From Nocardia ignorata NBRC 108230 (GTDB lineage: Bacteria; Actinomycetota; Actinomycetes; Mycobacteriales; Mycobacteriaceae), in assembly GCF_001612905.1 (NCBI RefSeq), contig NZ_BDBI01000009.1, positions 186,001 through 250,000 of the forward strand: a stretch of 64,000 bases of DNA. The letters run 5' to 3'. Position numbers and translations under genes: made by a program. Shown piece by piece: positions 27,038-35,935 of the stretch. Numbering within the stretch: the stretch's first letter is position 1; each line of letters starts with the position of its first letter. The notes beneath the pieces are model-generated. The model did no database searches. It worked only from the letters and a program-made list of their open reading frames with translations, and was not told the origin of the DNA.

Positions 27038-27610
27038 ATGAAAGAGCGTCGCGACGTCACACGAAACAGGACGAAGATCCTGGCAGCCGCTCGTGAGGTC
27101 TTCCGTGACCAAGGCCCTACCGCATCCAACGATGCTGTAATCTCCGCAGCCCAGGTCGGTGTGAGCACGTTCTACCGGTACTTCCGAACCCGGCACGAGT
27201 TGTTGTCGGCCGTACTGACAGAGCTGGCTTCGGAGGCGGAGACGGTAGCCGAGCGAGCCCGCGACATCGACGACCCATGGGCCGCGTTCGCCGAGGTCTT
27301 TCGGCGCGGGTGCGTGCTCGAGGGCGCCGACCTCGCACTCTTCTACGCCGTGGCCGACGAGTCACACGAGCTCGCAGCCCAAGCCGCTGAGCTGACAGAG
27401 GCGATCGTCGGGCCCAGTGTGGAGCGTGCCCGGGCAGCGGGGATGCTCGATCAATCGGTCGACGTCCACATTGTCGTCGATCTGATGAGCGCCGCGCACA
27501 GCGCACCGTGTCCGGTGCGCCGAGATACCCGCGCCGAGGTCATCCTTGCGGGACTACGTCGGCGCTCTGGAGGCGAACAGCCCGATGATTGCGGAGCTGC
27601 CATCCGTTGA
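27038..27610 (+). CDS. TetR-family transcriptional regulator
   Basis: A 190-aa regulator with an N-terminal HTH (TKILAAAREVFRDQGPTA, then AAQVGVSTFYRYFRTRHELL). The C-terminal ligand domain is helical. It is divergent from the quinone oxidoreductase gene with 88 nt between, a common autoregulated repressor/target layout. The last 30 residues are less typical, so the 3' end may have a small shift. Confidence 0.85.
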   Translation: MKERRDVTRNRTKILAAAREVFRDQGPTASNDAVISAAQVGVSTFYRYFRTRHELLSAVLTELASEAETVAERARDIDDPWAAFAEVFRRGCVLEGADLALFYAVADESHELAAQAAELTEAIVGPSVERARAAGMLDQSVDVHIVVDLMSAAHSAPCPVRRDTRAEVILAGLRRRSGGEQPDDCGAAIR

Positions 27611-27961
27611 TCGGGAAGACCGGCGGCGTTGTCCTGGTGGGTCAGGGTGGGGTGTTACGGCCACGATCCAGTGGCAGCGATAGGAGGACTCAGCGCGGTC
27701 CTTCGCGGCTCGTTGGGAGTCGACATCTTTGCTGTGTCCGGTCCGGCGATGGGGCATCGAAACTCGGCCTGATTCCCGTGTCGGGCTCGGCGGCGTTTGT
27801 CAGGGCAGGGGAGGAGCATGGCCCAGGCCGTAGCGCCCCACCGCCGCTGCGCTCGTGACTGCCCTCGGGCAGCGAAAGACCGACCTCGAGGTGATGATTC
27901 CGTCCGAAATGCCCTCACCTCAGGGTCTTCGGTTTCTGGTGTGCGAGGCTCGGGTGAGGCG
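27611..27961. other. Gap with no supported gene
   Basis: About 350 bases; only low-complexity frames on both strands and no ribosome binding site. Nothing else seen. Confidence 0.3.
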
Positions 27962-28445
27962 ATGATCGCAGTCATGACCGTCTCGGCGAACTATCAAACC
28001 TCTGGAATCGGTGCATCCTTGGTGGTTTCGGCGCTGCGCGTACCTTTGCTGGCGCGGCTGGTGCCCCATGTGGCCGAGCTGCGCTACCGAGGACGACGGT
28101 CGGGACGGCACATCGCGCTGCCGGTGCAATGCGCGCACATCGGCGACACCATCGTGGTGCGGGTCGCGCGTGCCCAGTCCAAAGCCTGGTGGCGAAACTT
28201 CACAACACCGCACCCGATCTCGATACACCGCGATGGCCGAGGGGTGGAGGCGATCGCCCATGTGGCTTTTGTGGGGACTCTCGAGCACGAGGAGCTCTCG
28301 GGGGTACTACCAGCAGGTCTTCCCCCACTGCGAGGTTCCCATAGCAGACCCGCTCGTTGTGATCGAGTTGCCCACACACTGCGCTGCCATCGGCCGGCAG
28401 CGAGACCGCATGCCTAGCGACCGGTTGTGGCGTCGGTGGAGATGA
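27962..28445 (+). pseudogene. Deazaflavin-dependent nitroreductase-like (DUF385) protein, frameshifted
   Basis: The first frame reads RVPLLARLVPHVAELRYRGR, RSGRHIALPVQC and KAWWRNFTTPHPISIH, the F420-binding split-barrel pattern of Ddn-like proteins. At a G run near 28298 one extra G shifts the frame; the next frame then continues YYQQVFPHCEVPIADPLVVI to TGA at 28445. Removing one G restores HEELSGYYQQ, so the break is a single-base event. Confidence 0.65.
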
Positions 28446-28785
28446 CAGTGCGGTAGGCGAAACGGTGGGTCGCGCAGTGACTCGTGTTGAGGTCATGGAT
28501 GGTTCGCGCGCACCGATGGGTCTGGCCACCGCAGCCCAGATTGGCTGTGCGGGCTGCTGGCAGCGTCCTCACCGGCTCTCTCTGGTAGCTCGGACAGCCC
28601 TTTCGGGCTCGTCGTAGCGATCGGCATCGCCGGCGGTGTCGTGAATGGCGCAGCGATCGTCTGGTTGCTCGTCGCCATCCTTGCCGCGGCCACCGTGTCA
28701 CCGGGCGCGCCGAGAAATACGCAGTGAGCACTGCTGCCAGCACCGCCGTCTCGGCGGCGGCTGTGGCGATCAGCGGCCAGGTCAT
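28414..28785 (-). CDS. Possible small membrane protein with a strong ribosome binding site
   Basis: AAGGAGGACAACAGCG precedes ATG 28785, the best ribosome binding site in this stretch. The N-terminus WPLIATAAAETAVLAAVLTA is a transmembrane helix. After about 35 residues the frame turns Arg/Cys-rich and loses protein character, so the real product may be short or broken. The 3' part overlaps the convergent pseudogene. No family is recognised. Confidence 0.4.
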   Translation of the reverse strand: MTWPLIATAAAETAVLAAVLTAYFSARPVTRWPRQGWRRATRRSLRHSRHRRRCRSLRRARKGCPSYQREPVRTLPAARTANLGCGGQTHRCARTIHDLNTSHCATHRFAYRTVISTDATTGR

Positions 28786-28989
28786 CGCTGTTGTCCTCCT
28801 TCGCGATCGGCGCCTTCGATCACCCGCCGATGGCCACTGTCACGCCCCGATGCCGCATCGCGAGAACGCCGCGACCGCCGCTGTGGTCCGCGCGCTGACC
28901 GACGACGACCCTGACACCACCCCGCGCTGATCCCGCGGGCTTCGGCGTCAGGTTCGGTTACGACCCTGCTCTGCAGGGCGGTCTGCTGG

Positions 28990-29196
28990 TGTGTCCACAC
29001 GGCGGGGTCCTCGGGCGACCTGGGTTGCTGTAGCCCGGTCGGTTCCGCCGAGCACGGCGCGCTTGCGGCCTTGGTCTCAGGGGATGTAGTCGTGGGGTCG
29101 CGATGGCTTGCTCGTGTGCAGGTGGTTGTCGAGGCAGCGTTCGGTGATCGGTTCGAGCTCGGTGAGGATTTCACGTTGTGTCAGATCATGGTGCAT
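28990..29196 (-). pseudogene. Acyl-ACP desaturase N-terminal remnant
   Basis: ATG 29196 starts MHHDLTQREILTELEPITER and continues to HDYIP, then a TGA at 29077-29079, then in the same frame DQGRKRAVLGGTD. This follows the actinobacterial DesA N-terminus (LT-LE---EPV-E-----H-----HDYVP-DQG-NFA-LGG-DW). The remaining 250 or so residues, with the di-iron sites, are missing. The ATG overlaps the 3' end of the PNPOx gene by 11 nt, so the gene was once the next member of that operon. The desaturase link to lipid storage fits the dormancy theme. Confidence 0.6.
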
Positions 29197-29638
29197 GGTG
29201 GTGGTCTGTCCTTGTGCAGTCGATGAGGCGAATACCGGCGACGATGGTGGTCTCGATTTCGATGACCGAGTCCATGGTCTTGTCGACCCAGGGGGTCAGA
29301 ATGCGCTCGTAGCGGGCGATGCGAGCCGGGTCGGTGACCGGGCGCGCGAGCCCGGTCACCGTGACCGACCAGCCGAGACGGCCGATGGGGTCGATGTCGT
29401 CGGCTTGGTAGGTGACCACCACCGCGGAGTTGGCGCGGACCGCGGTTGTCAGTTTCGAGGTGATTCCGGTGCGCACGATGACAGTTTCATCGTTCTCGAC
29501 GAGATGATTGACCGGTCGGACGGCCGGCAGGGCATCGCGCATGAACACGATCCGGCCGAACGGTGCCGAGGCGAGTAGCCTCAACGCGGCGTCGCGGTCG
29601 AGGTCGATGACGCGCCGGTCCGGTTCGGTGTCGTTCAC
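29186..29638 (-). CDS. PNPOx-like flavin/F420-binding protein
   Basis: A 150-aa split-barrel protein (RLLASAPFGRIVFMRDALPA, then VRPVNHLVENDETVIVRTG, then VVVTYQADDIDPIGRLGWSV). It matches the PNPOx-like class seen repeatedly in mycobacterial dormancy loci. The start is GTG 29638, which overlaps the stop of the HPF-like gene (GTGA), so the two are translationally coupled. Cofactor and reaction are unknown. Confidence 0.85.
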   Translation of the reverse strand: MNDTEPDRRVIDLDRDAALRLLASAPFGRIVFMRDALPAVRPVNHLVENDETVIVRTGITSKLTTAVRANSAVVVTYQADDIDPIGRLGWSVTVTGLARPVTDPARIARYERILTPWVDKTMDSVIEIETTIVAGIRLIDCTRTDHHHAP

Positions 29639-30478
29639 GAGTCCATCCCTGTCTGTGCGGCGGGTCGAGAAGTTGGGCGCGGGCCGGGCTGCGGCGTACC
29701 CGGCGAGGACATGGGCTCCACGATGGTCAGGTCACCGTCGTGGCGGCGGTACAGCAGCCGGCCCCGCCGATCATCGGCGGCGGAGAAGAACAGGTGCGGT
29801 AGCCCGTAGGAGCACAGGCGATCGGCGGCCTCGAGGTCGGTGAGCTGTAGTGCAGGACGGGAGCTGACCGAGACGGCTATCGCGTGTGGTGCGGTCGGCG
29901 GCTGCATTCGATGCTGGCGGGCCAGCCGCACCCCGAGGGGGCCGGCCCAGTAGACGATCGCGTCTTCGCCGGTCTCGGCGTCGGTGAACAACTCGACGTC
30001 ATAGTCCATCGCGTCCATGACCCGCACTGCGGTCTCGACGTCGACGGTGGCCAGAGTGCAGCGCTTGCCGCCGGACGATCCGGCGAGGTCCGGTCACCAC
30101 AGCGAGGGCTGGTCGCGACGGATCGGGCCAACACCGCATCGTCGCGTTCGCAGAGTCCAGCCGCGTGAGCAGACGGTCCAGCCGCTCGGCGGCGATGGCC
30201 GCCGCGAACTCACGAGGGCCGGCGATCTGGATTCGGATCGGCTCGTGGTGTCGATGACAGTTCAGTTGGATCAGCTGTTGTGCCCCGGCATCGGAGGCGG
30301 CGGTGACTCGCACCCGTCCGTCGCTGATGCCGTGGCCGCGAAGTACATTGCCGATCTGGCGGGCTGCGCGGGCGGTCGTGGTGAGGTCGACCGGTCCGTG
30401 AGTGGTGACCGTCAGTCCCGAGTCCAGATCAGCTGAGGGCTGTTCGGTGGCTGCCACGCGACGCGTCCCCGCTTTCAT
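29635..30478 (-). pseudogene. Ribosome hibernation promoting factor-like gene with one frameshift
   Basis: The first frame (30478 to about 30070) covers the S30AE-like N-terminal domain (TTARAARQIGNVLRGHG; FAAAIAAERLDRLLTRLDSA) and the linker PDPSRPALAVVTGPRRIVRR. One extra C near 30068 shifts the frame. The other frame then gives KRCTLATVDVETAVRVMDAM, DYDVELFTDAETGEDAIVYW and the C-terminal dimerisation domain up to 29635. Without the insertion the product would be about 280 aa, the size of the intact paralogue at 34260-35069. If real, the frameshift leaves a separate N-terminal domain. Confidence 0.8.
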
Positions 30479-30563
30479 GTCATCGAATTGTGTGTGGTCT
30501 GTCTGGTGCCTACATCACCATCGCGGCCCCGCCGCTCCGTAGGGCTGAAAGACACATCACGAG

Positions 30564-30577
30564 AGGACCTTCGGCCG
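30564..30577 (-). promoter_or_regulatory. Candidate DosR-type box upstream of the HPF-like gene
   Basis: AGGACCTTCGGCCG lies 86 nt upstream of the start at 30478. It differs from the DosR core GGGAC-N4-GNCCC only at the two outer bases. The mycobacterial consensus is established; its use in this genus is inferred. Confidence 0.45.
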
Positions 30578-31341
30578 CGCCTGCGATGGCACGGACGCAA
30601 CGCGAACGGAGCTCCCGGTTGCCGCCCCGCGAGGGCCGCCCGGTCGCCTACCGCGAGGAGCGCTGCAGGTCCCTGTTCAGCTCGTGCACGCTGCCCCATA
30701 CTGGCGTCGCAACGGATCTGCGGTGTATCCGAGCGGCGGCTCTGCCAGCGGGTCGTAACGACACGGCCCCAGCGAATCCGGGTGATTGGCAGCGCCCTCA
30801 CATAGCTCGGGGACACGCGGGTGCTCAACGGGGAGTGACTGAACACGCTCGCCCTCCCGATACTGCGCAGTGCCGGGTCGCGGGTACATCCGGCCGCCGC
30901 CCCGGTCGGTCACCCATGCCGCGACCACCCAGCCATCTGAATACTGCTGTCGAGCCGGACTCTCTGCCGTCACGGCTTCACCACGTGGTTGCGGCATGAG
31001 ATGCGACCCGGCCAAGTTCGGGAAAAGCGCTTCTTGTCCGAAGTTGCCGCCTGCCACACAGCGGCCGTGAGATGATGAGAGCGCGGATATGTACTGGTTG
31101 GACGGGGAAATTGTCCGTGTTCGAGCCCCTCGGAGAAGTCCCTCCTGCGTTTTCCGTGCAGCGGATGCAACTCTGCTCACAGCTCGATCCGGTGAGTGGT
31201 CGATGAATGACGTCGCTGTAGCGGGTTCTGGCCCGGCGGCGTGGCCCGTTTAGTGCTCGTGCTCGTTGCGAGCGTCCCGCGAGCGCGGCGTCACTGACAG
31301 CCCGCTCTGGTTTAGTCCGACGCGAGGTGGTTGCTGTGTTT
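30578..31341. other. Gap before the 877-aa protein
   Basis: About 760 bases. A minus-strand frame (31180 to 30677) has a protein-like patch (SDGWVVAAWVTDRGGG and PRVPELCEGAANHPDSL), but no ribosome binding site and no recognisable domain, so I do not call it. The segment at 31230-31300 is GC-skewed with short repeats of GCTCGTGCTCGTTGCGAGC, a small imperfect hairpin. Confidence 0.3.
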
Positions 31342-33975
31342 ATGGAGTTTCAGTTAGCCGCCGATGTCTTCACGAGGATAGTGCGGAATCGTCTTCGTTC
31401 CCTTCCGATCTGTCTCGACCATGAGTTGCCATTGTTCGACTCGACGTATGTTCTGGACCGCATAGACGTCGAAGACGGGACGTCTGTGCAACGTGAACGG
31501 CGGCTCGATCGGACATCGGGAACGCCGGTCGAAGTCGATGCAGCGACCAACCCCGTCGGAATCATCACCCCGACAGGATTCTTGTCCGGCTTCACTGCCA
31601 GTTTTCTTCAAGTGCGCCAGCCCGTGACCGTTCATCTTGTGTCTCCATCCGACCTGCGGGCTCATGCCGAGGCCCCGTCACCTTCGATCCCGGTGGCACT
31701 AACCGTCGTGTTCAACGTCGATTTGTGGGCACCGAACAGCACTCAGGGTGGCGGTCGTCCGCTTCTTCGATACAGCCTCGGCTACATCGACTACGGCATC
31801 TATGACCCCTTCATTCCCGCGACCAGCAAGGCTGCCGTGGAGCAGCGGCTGGTCGGCCTCGCACCGGCTCCGGTCGAAATGGATCTGTCAGGGTTGGATA
31901 GTGCGCTGGCGGGGGAGGGGAGCGGTGCTGTCAATGCGGTGAACTGCGGGATCGTGTGCGACCGGGCGGCGACCCGTATCGCGATGCGGATCGACTTCCA
32001 GGTCAACGGTGTGCGCGGCGGAAGCGTTACCCGCGCCTTCTTCGAGCAGGACCCCGCCGATCTCCTGCGAGGCAATCAATGGGCCGTAGCCCTGGACAAG
32101 GACCGGATCGTCGAACAGGTACGCGAGCAGGTCCGAATACCGCTGAGCGCGTCGACCGATCTCAATCTGGTCAGTGGTCCCGTCGCCACGTGGCAGCCCA
32201 CGCAATGCGCCGTGCGTGTTCACGCTGAACTCGAACTGTTCGATGCGTGCCCGTTCCTCGTGGACGACATCGACATGGATGTCGACGTCGATATCACCGC
32301 TTCTCTGCATGTAGCCGACAATCGGCTCACGACCCGGGTGAATATCACAGGTGAACCATCCGATGTTGGGGAGACGATACTGTGCGCCGTCACCGCCAGC
32401 CTGCTGTGGCCGTTCATCGGCCCCCTGCTGCTCAAGGACGAGGAACTAGATGACGGACTGGGGTACTACTTCGCGGGCCTGGCAACCGCTCCGATAGTGC
32501 CGGCCATCGGCGTATTGGCTGCGATCTACCAACAGGATCCCCCTGACATCTCGGAAGACCTCGGTGCCGAAACCCGCAAGATCGACGATAGCAACTACGA
32601 AACTGTCCAGCCACTTAACGTTCGGATGGCATTGAGCCCACCGATTCGGCAGCGACTCAACTTCGAGACCGTCTACGGCACAACGGATCTGCTGGTATTC
32701 GCAGGATCGGTCGGTGGCCTTTCCGAGGTGAAGCCCGGCACAACCGCGCTCGACCAGTCCGAGCTGGGATGGTTTGTCGACGGGAGCTGCCGGGGTGGTG
32801 GCTTCGGTATCGCCGCGATCGCCACGATCACGGTCAACGGGTCCATGGATACGCCACTGTGCTCCGGGCGGATCATCGACGATCCCCTCGGTGAATACCG
32901 CCTCACGATGGAAGGCAACAACCTCATCGTCCGCGAAACCTTCCGTCCGGAATTCATGGCGCTCGCAGAACGATACCCATGCCAGGTACGCGTCATCACC
33001 AAACGAGGTGTCCGGACCATTGTGTATCCGCCGGTGAATCCGATCACCGACGCCGAGAAAAAGGACTTGGAGGAACTGCGTCGGAACTTGAACAAAATGT
33101 GTAAGGCATGGCGTGACAGCTTCCATATTCCGGAAATCGTCGGCGTGCCGAAGCCCCAACCGATGGAACATCCGGATTGGACGCTGTGGCAAATAGCAGT
33201 ACACAATCTCGCCACCGACGACGAGGTCACCATATCGACCCTCGACGAAGTAGCGCTGGCAACCTTGACAGCGCCACAAACAGGCGTCGTATTCACGACG
33301 CTGCTCCTCGCCGATCCCATCGACCAGCTACAGATCTCGCTAGCACCTGCCCGTGACTCCGACCGCCGGCCCCCCTCGATCACAGTGCGTCAACTCCACT
33401 ACGCCGCACGAGCCGATCTGCGGGTCCGAGGCAAGCTCAGCGACCTGTGGTTCGAACGCGACGGCAACCGTCAATTGCTCAAGCTGCACGACAGCGTCGG
33501 TAACGCGAACATAGACACCACTGTTGCCCATCATCCTGTCGCCGTCCTCATCGGGGAGCCGCCGGACACCGTCGACCCGAGCGGACTGCCCACGCGGCGC
33601 ACCGGCACCGGCCGGCGAATCACCACACATGCACAAGACGCCAGCGAACAAGCCCTGCGTACTCTCCATGCAGCTGCGTCTGTGTCGGACGCGCACCCGG
33701 TCAAGTTCGTCTCGCACCCTCGAATCGGCGGCATCGGCAAAGCCCTGTACGTCCGAACCGCTGATTCGATGATCGTCTACGACACCACCGATCCTGGCAG
33801 ACCTGCAGTGAGACAGCGGTTTTCGGATAAGGCGTGGTTCGAGGACTCCATTCTCGGGGGCAATCAGCTCGCACGCTACGACGCGGACAACAACCTCATT
33901 CGCCTCTATCACTGCGTCGGCGTTGCAGCCGACGGACGCATGACCTGGTACAGATCACACCAAGGCGACGCCTAG
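31342..33975 (+). CDS. Large protein of unknown family, 877 aa
   Basis: An uninterrupted frame with normal codon use; start ATG 31342 (MEFQLAADVF) after GAGGTGG, with GTG 31327 or 31336 as alternatives. There is no signal peptide. Residues about 90-300 look beta-rich (PVALTVVFNVDLWAP; AAVEQRLVGLAPAPVEMDLS). Two hydrophobic segments occur in the middle (ILCAVTASLLWPFIGPLLL and YYFAGLATAPIVPAIGVLAA), which could be membrane helices or a buried core. Then come FETVYGTTDLLVFAGSVGGL, a possible coiled segment (TDAEKKDLEELRRNLNKM), and a C-terminal beta-propeller-like tail (KALYVRTADSMIVYDTTDPG). I recognise no domain. It lies between the two HPF-like genes. Confidence 0.85.
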   Translation: MEFQLAADVFTRIVRNRLRSLPICLDHELPLFDSTYVLDRIDVEDGTSVQRERRLDRTSGTPVEVDAATNPVGIITPTGFLSGFTASFLQVRQPVTVHLVSPSDLRAHAEAPSPSIPVALTVVFNVDLWAPNSTQGGGRPLLRYSLGYIDYGIYDPFIPATSKAAVEQRLVGLAPAPVEMDLSGLDSALAGEGSGAVNAVNCGIVCDRAATRIAMRIDFQVNGVRGGSVTRAFFEQDPADLLRGNQWAVALDKDRIVEQVREQVRIPLSASTDLNLVSGPVATWQPTQCAVRVHAELELFDACPFLVDDIDMDVDVDITASLHVADNRLTTRVNITGEPSDVGETILCAVTASLLWPFIGPLLLKDEELDDGLGYYFAGLATAPIVPAIGVLAAIYQQDPPDISEDLGAETRKIDDSNYETVQPLNVRMALSPPIRQRLNFETVYGTTDLLVFAGSVGGLSEVKPGTTALDQSELGWFVDGSCRGGGFGIAAIATITVNGSMDTPLCSGRIIDDPLGEYRLTMEGNNLIVRETFRPEFMALAERYPCQVRVITKRGVRTIVYPPVNPITDAEKKDLEELRRNLNKMCKAWRDSFHIPEIVGVPKPQPMEHPDWTLWQIAVHNLATDDEVTISTLDEVALATLTAPQTGVVFTTLLLADPIDQLQISLAPARDSDRRPPSITVRQLHYAARADLRVRGKLSDLWFERDGNRQLLKLHDSVGNANIDTTVAHHPVAVLIGEPPDTVDPSGLPTRRTGTGRRITTHAQDASEQALRTLHAAASVSDAHPVKFVSHPRIGGIGKALYVRTADSMIVYDTTDPGRPAVRQRFSDKAWFEDSILGGNQLARYDADNNLIRLYHCVGVAADGRMTWYRSHQGDA

Positions 33976-34143
33976 ATAGCCAGGGCCACATGCACTGGTC
34001 GGCGCGAAGACTCGGAACCCGACCAGGGCCGACGGCGTGCAAACCCTTCGGCCGCGCCGTGGGAGCCGTGGCTGATGCGAACAAGCTGCACCACACGAGC
34101 ACGCGGATGTTCGAAGATCGGTTTCCCTGGGGGACGGGCTGTC

Positions 34144-34163
34144 GAAGGACCAAAGTCCCCGAA
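34144..34163 (+). promoter_or_regulatory. DosR-type box upstream of HPF
   Basis: GAAGGACCAAAGTCCCCGAA is an almost perfect match to the mycobacterial DosR palindrome TTSGGGACTWWAGTCCCSAA: the right arm GTCCCCGAA is exact and the left core differs at one base. It sits 97 nt upstream of the HPF start. This is the best such site in the window. Confidence 0.65.
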
Positions 34164-34259
34164 CTCGATGCCTCCGGTATCGGCTCGCCACGGTCCTGGG
34201 GCCCTGTTCGGATGACGGGTGTTCGCAGAAGCTGTGAGGTGCGACAGAAGGAGAGTGCC

Positions 34260-35069
34260 ATGCATCGAAGCACGGAACTGGCGAATACGAACCTGCAGAT
34301 CTCGGTGGGCCGTCACGTATCGGCCGCGGCAAGCGACTACGCACGCGAGAAGATCGGTGGGGCCTTGGAATACGCGGGCGGGCCCGTGCTCTCGGCACGA
34401 GTCCGGTTGGAAGGGCATGCCGACCCAGCGGTCACCGATCCGACCGTCGCCCAAGCGAATGTGAACGTCGATGGGCGTGCGGTGCGCGCTCAGGTCTCGG
34501 CCGCGTCGGCGCGTGAGGCCATCGATCTGCTCGCGGCGCGGTTGCGGGGGCGCCTGGAGCGGATGTCGCGGCGCGGGGAACCGGTGCGCGGTCACCGCTT
34601 CGGGCCCGATCCGCACGTGTGGCACCACGGGGCCACGCCACGTCCACGCCTGCCGTATTTCCCCCGCCCGATCGAAGAGCGCGAGATCCTGCGACGCAAG
34701 TCCTTCGCGTTGGCCAGCCAAACCTGTGACGAGGCGGCCAACGATATGGCGTTGCTGGACTACGAGTTCCACCTGTTCACCGAGGCGGGCAGCGAACTCG
34801 ACAGTGTGCTGTATCGCACGGGGCAGACCAGCTACCGACTGGCTCAGCTTCATCCACATCCCCAGGCCGTCATCGATAGCGTGGTGGCGGTCACGATCAG
34901 CCCCACACCGCCGCCGGCTCTGAGCGTTGAGGGCGCTGCCGAACGCCTCGAGCTGACGGGATGGCCGTTCGTGTTCTTCGTCGACCCCGAGCTCGACAGG
35001 GGTTGCGTGTTGTATCACCGCTACGACGGACACTACGGCCTGATCACCCCCGCCGCGACTGCTGCATAG
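34260..35069 (+). CDS. hpf: Ribosome hibernation promoting factor, long form
   Basis: A 269-aa protein from ATG 34260 (AAGGAG 6 nt upstream). The N-terminal S30AE domain covers residues 10-105 (LQISVGRHVSAAASDYAREK; AQVSAASAREAIDLLAARLR). The C-terminal dimerisation domain follows a linker (PIEEREILRRKSFALASQTC; MALLDYEFHLFTEAGSELDS; FVFFVDPELDRGCVLYHRYD). Long HPFs bind the 30S subunit and pair ribosomes into inactive dimers in stationary or hypoxic cells. The nearest relatives I recall are the DosR-linked actinobacterial HPF/RafH-type proteins. A DosR box upstream supports hypoxic control. Confidence 0.9.
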   Translation: MHRSTELANTNLQISVGRHVSAAASDYAREKIGGALEYAGGPVLSARVRLEGHADPAVTDPTVAQANVNVDGRAVRAQVSAASAREAIDLLAARLRGRLERMSRRGEPVRGHRFGPDPHVWHHGATPRPRLPYFPRPIEEREILRRKSFALASQTCDEAANDMALLDYEFHLFTEAGSELDSVLYRTGQTSYRLAQLHPHPQAVIDSVVAVTISPTPPPALSVEGAAERLELTGWPFVFFVDPELDRGCVLYHRYDGHYGLITPAATAA

Positions 35070-35081
35070 GTGCCGGGCGGA

Positions 35082-35113
35082 CCGATCACGCCGTGAACCC
35101 ACGGCGTGATCGG
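35082..35113 (+). terminator. Strong hairpin after HPF
   Basis: CCGATCACGCCGTG pairs perfectly with CACGGCGTGATCGG across a 4-nt loop (AACC), 13 nt after the HPF stop. A 14-bp perfect stem at this position is a convincing factor-independent or assisted terminator. Confidence 0.75.
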
Positions 35114-35395
35114 CGGTTTCGGCTGGCGAGCTTCGAGTGACCACCACCGTGAGTGCGCCGATCGCTCGGATATCCGTCTTGTTGCCCGTATTCGAAGCGC
35201 CCTGGCGCTTCTCAGCGCCGTCGACCATCCGGACGACCGGACCGACGCACAGCCGCGCGCCGGACACGGAGGGGCTTTCGGATGCTGATCAAGTGTCCAC
35301 CGTCCTCACCGCTGATGACCCGATGCTCTGTCGGGCGCAGCCGCGACGCGGTGGGATCGAAAGGCCGAATCACCTCATCCTCGAGGAGGAAAGAC

Positions 35396-35818
35396 ATGAG
35401 CATTCTTCCGGCTCACCGCCCGGGTCTTGTGCCCGATCTGAACACACTGTGGCATGCCCTCGCCCACGCAGGATTGGGATCCACGATCGGGACTCATCTG
35501 CTGGCGGTGGAGGACAGCATCGATAACGGCCGCTACGTCGTGCGAGCGGAAATCCCCGGCGTCGACCCCGATAAGGACGTCGAGGTCAGCGTCGAAGGCC
35601 GGCAACTGACGATCAAGGCTCAGCGCAGCGAACAGCACCAGCACAACGGGCGCTCCGAGTTCACCTACGGCTCGTTCTCTCGGTCGGTCAGCCTGCCCCA
35701 GAGTGCCGACGCAGACAGCATTGAGGCGACCTATTCGAATGGGATCCTGACCGTCAGCATTCCGGTCGCCGAACCCGAAGCTGCCGCCAAGAAGATCGCA
35801 GTCAAGACCGCCGACTGA
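35396..35818 (+). CDS. hspX: Small heat-shock protein, Hsp20/alpha-crystallin (Acr/HspX type)
   Basis: A 140-aa protein from ATG 35396 with GAGGAGGAAAGAC just upstream; the larger open frame upstream is not coding. The alpha-crystallin domain shows VVRAEIPGVDPDKDVEVSVE, GRQLTIKAQRSE and the C-terminal YSNGILTVSIPVAEPE. HspX-type chaperones hold unfolding proteins in an ATP-independent way and are the hallmark DosR-regulated product in mycobacteria. No clear DosR box is seen in the 280 nt upstream. The symbol follows the mycobacterial naming. Confidence 0.92.
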   Translation: MSILPAHRPGLVPDLNTLWHALAHAGLGSTIGTHLLAVEDSIDNGRYVVRAEIPGVDPDKDVEVSVEGRQLTIKAQRSEQHQHNGRSEFTYGSFSRSVSLPQSADADSIEATYSNGILTVSIPVAEPEAAAKKIAVKTAD

Positions 35819-35839
35819 GCACGGTGTGCGACAACGGAT

Positions 35840-35867
35840 CTGGTGCGTGCTCGGAGGCCCGCACCAG
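35840..35867 (+). terminator. Hairpin after Hsp20
   Basis: CTGGTGCG (35840-35847) pairs with CGCACCAG (35860-35867); GGA/TCC bases extend the stem outward after one mismatch. It lies 21 nt past the Hsp20 stop. Confidence 0.55.
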
Positions 35868-35935
35868 GTCCGAACTGGAACACCTCACCACCTCGGATCC
35901 ACACGCTCTCAGGTGTGATGCGAACGGAGCCCTTT

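Noticed and set aside
30677..31180. 168-codon minus-strand frame with a protein-like patch
   Set aside because: No ribosome binding site or domain and atypical composition at both ends; kept only as a note in the gap entry.
35254..35290. DosR box in front of Hsp20
   Set aside because: GGGGCTTTCGGATG fits only one arm; no full site found in the 280 nt upstream.
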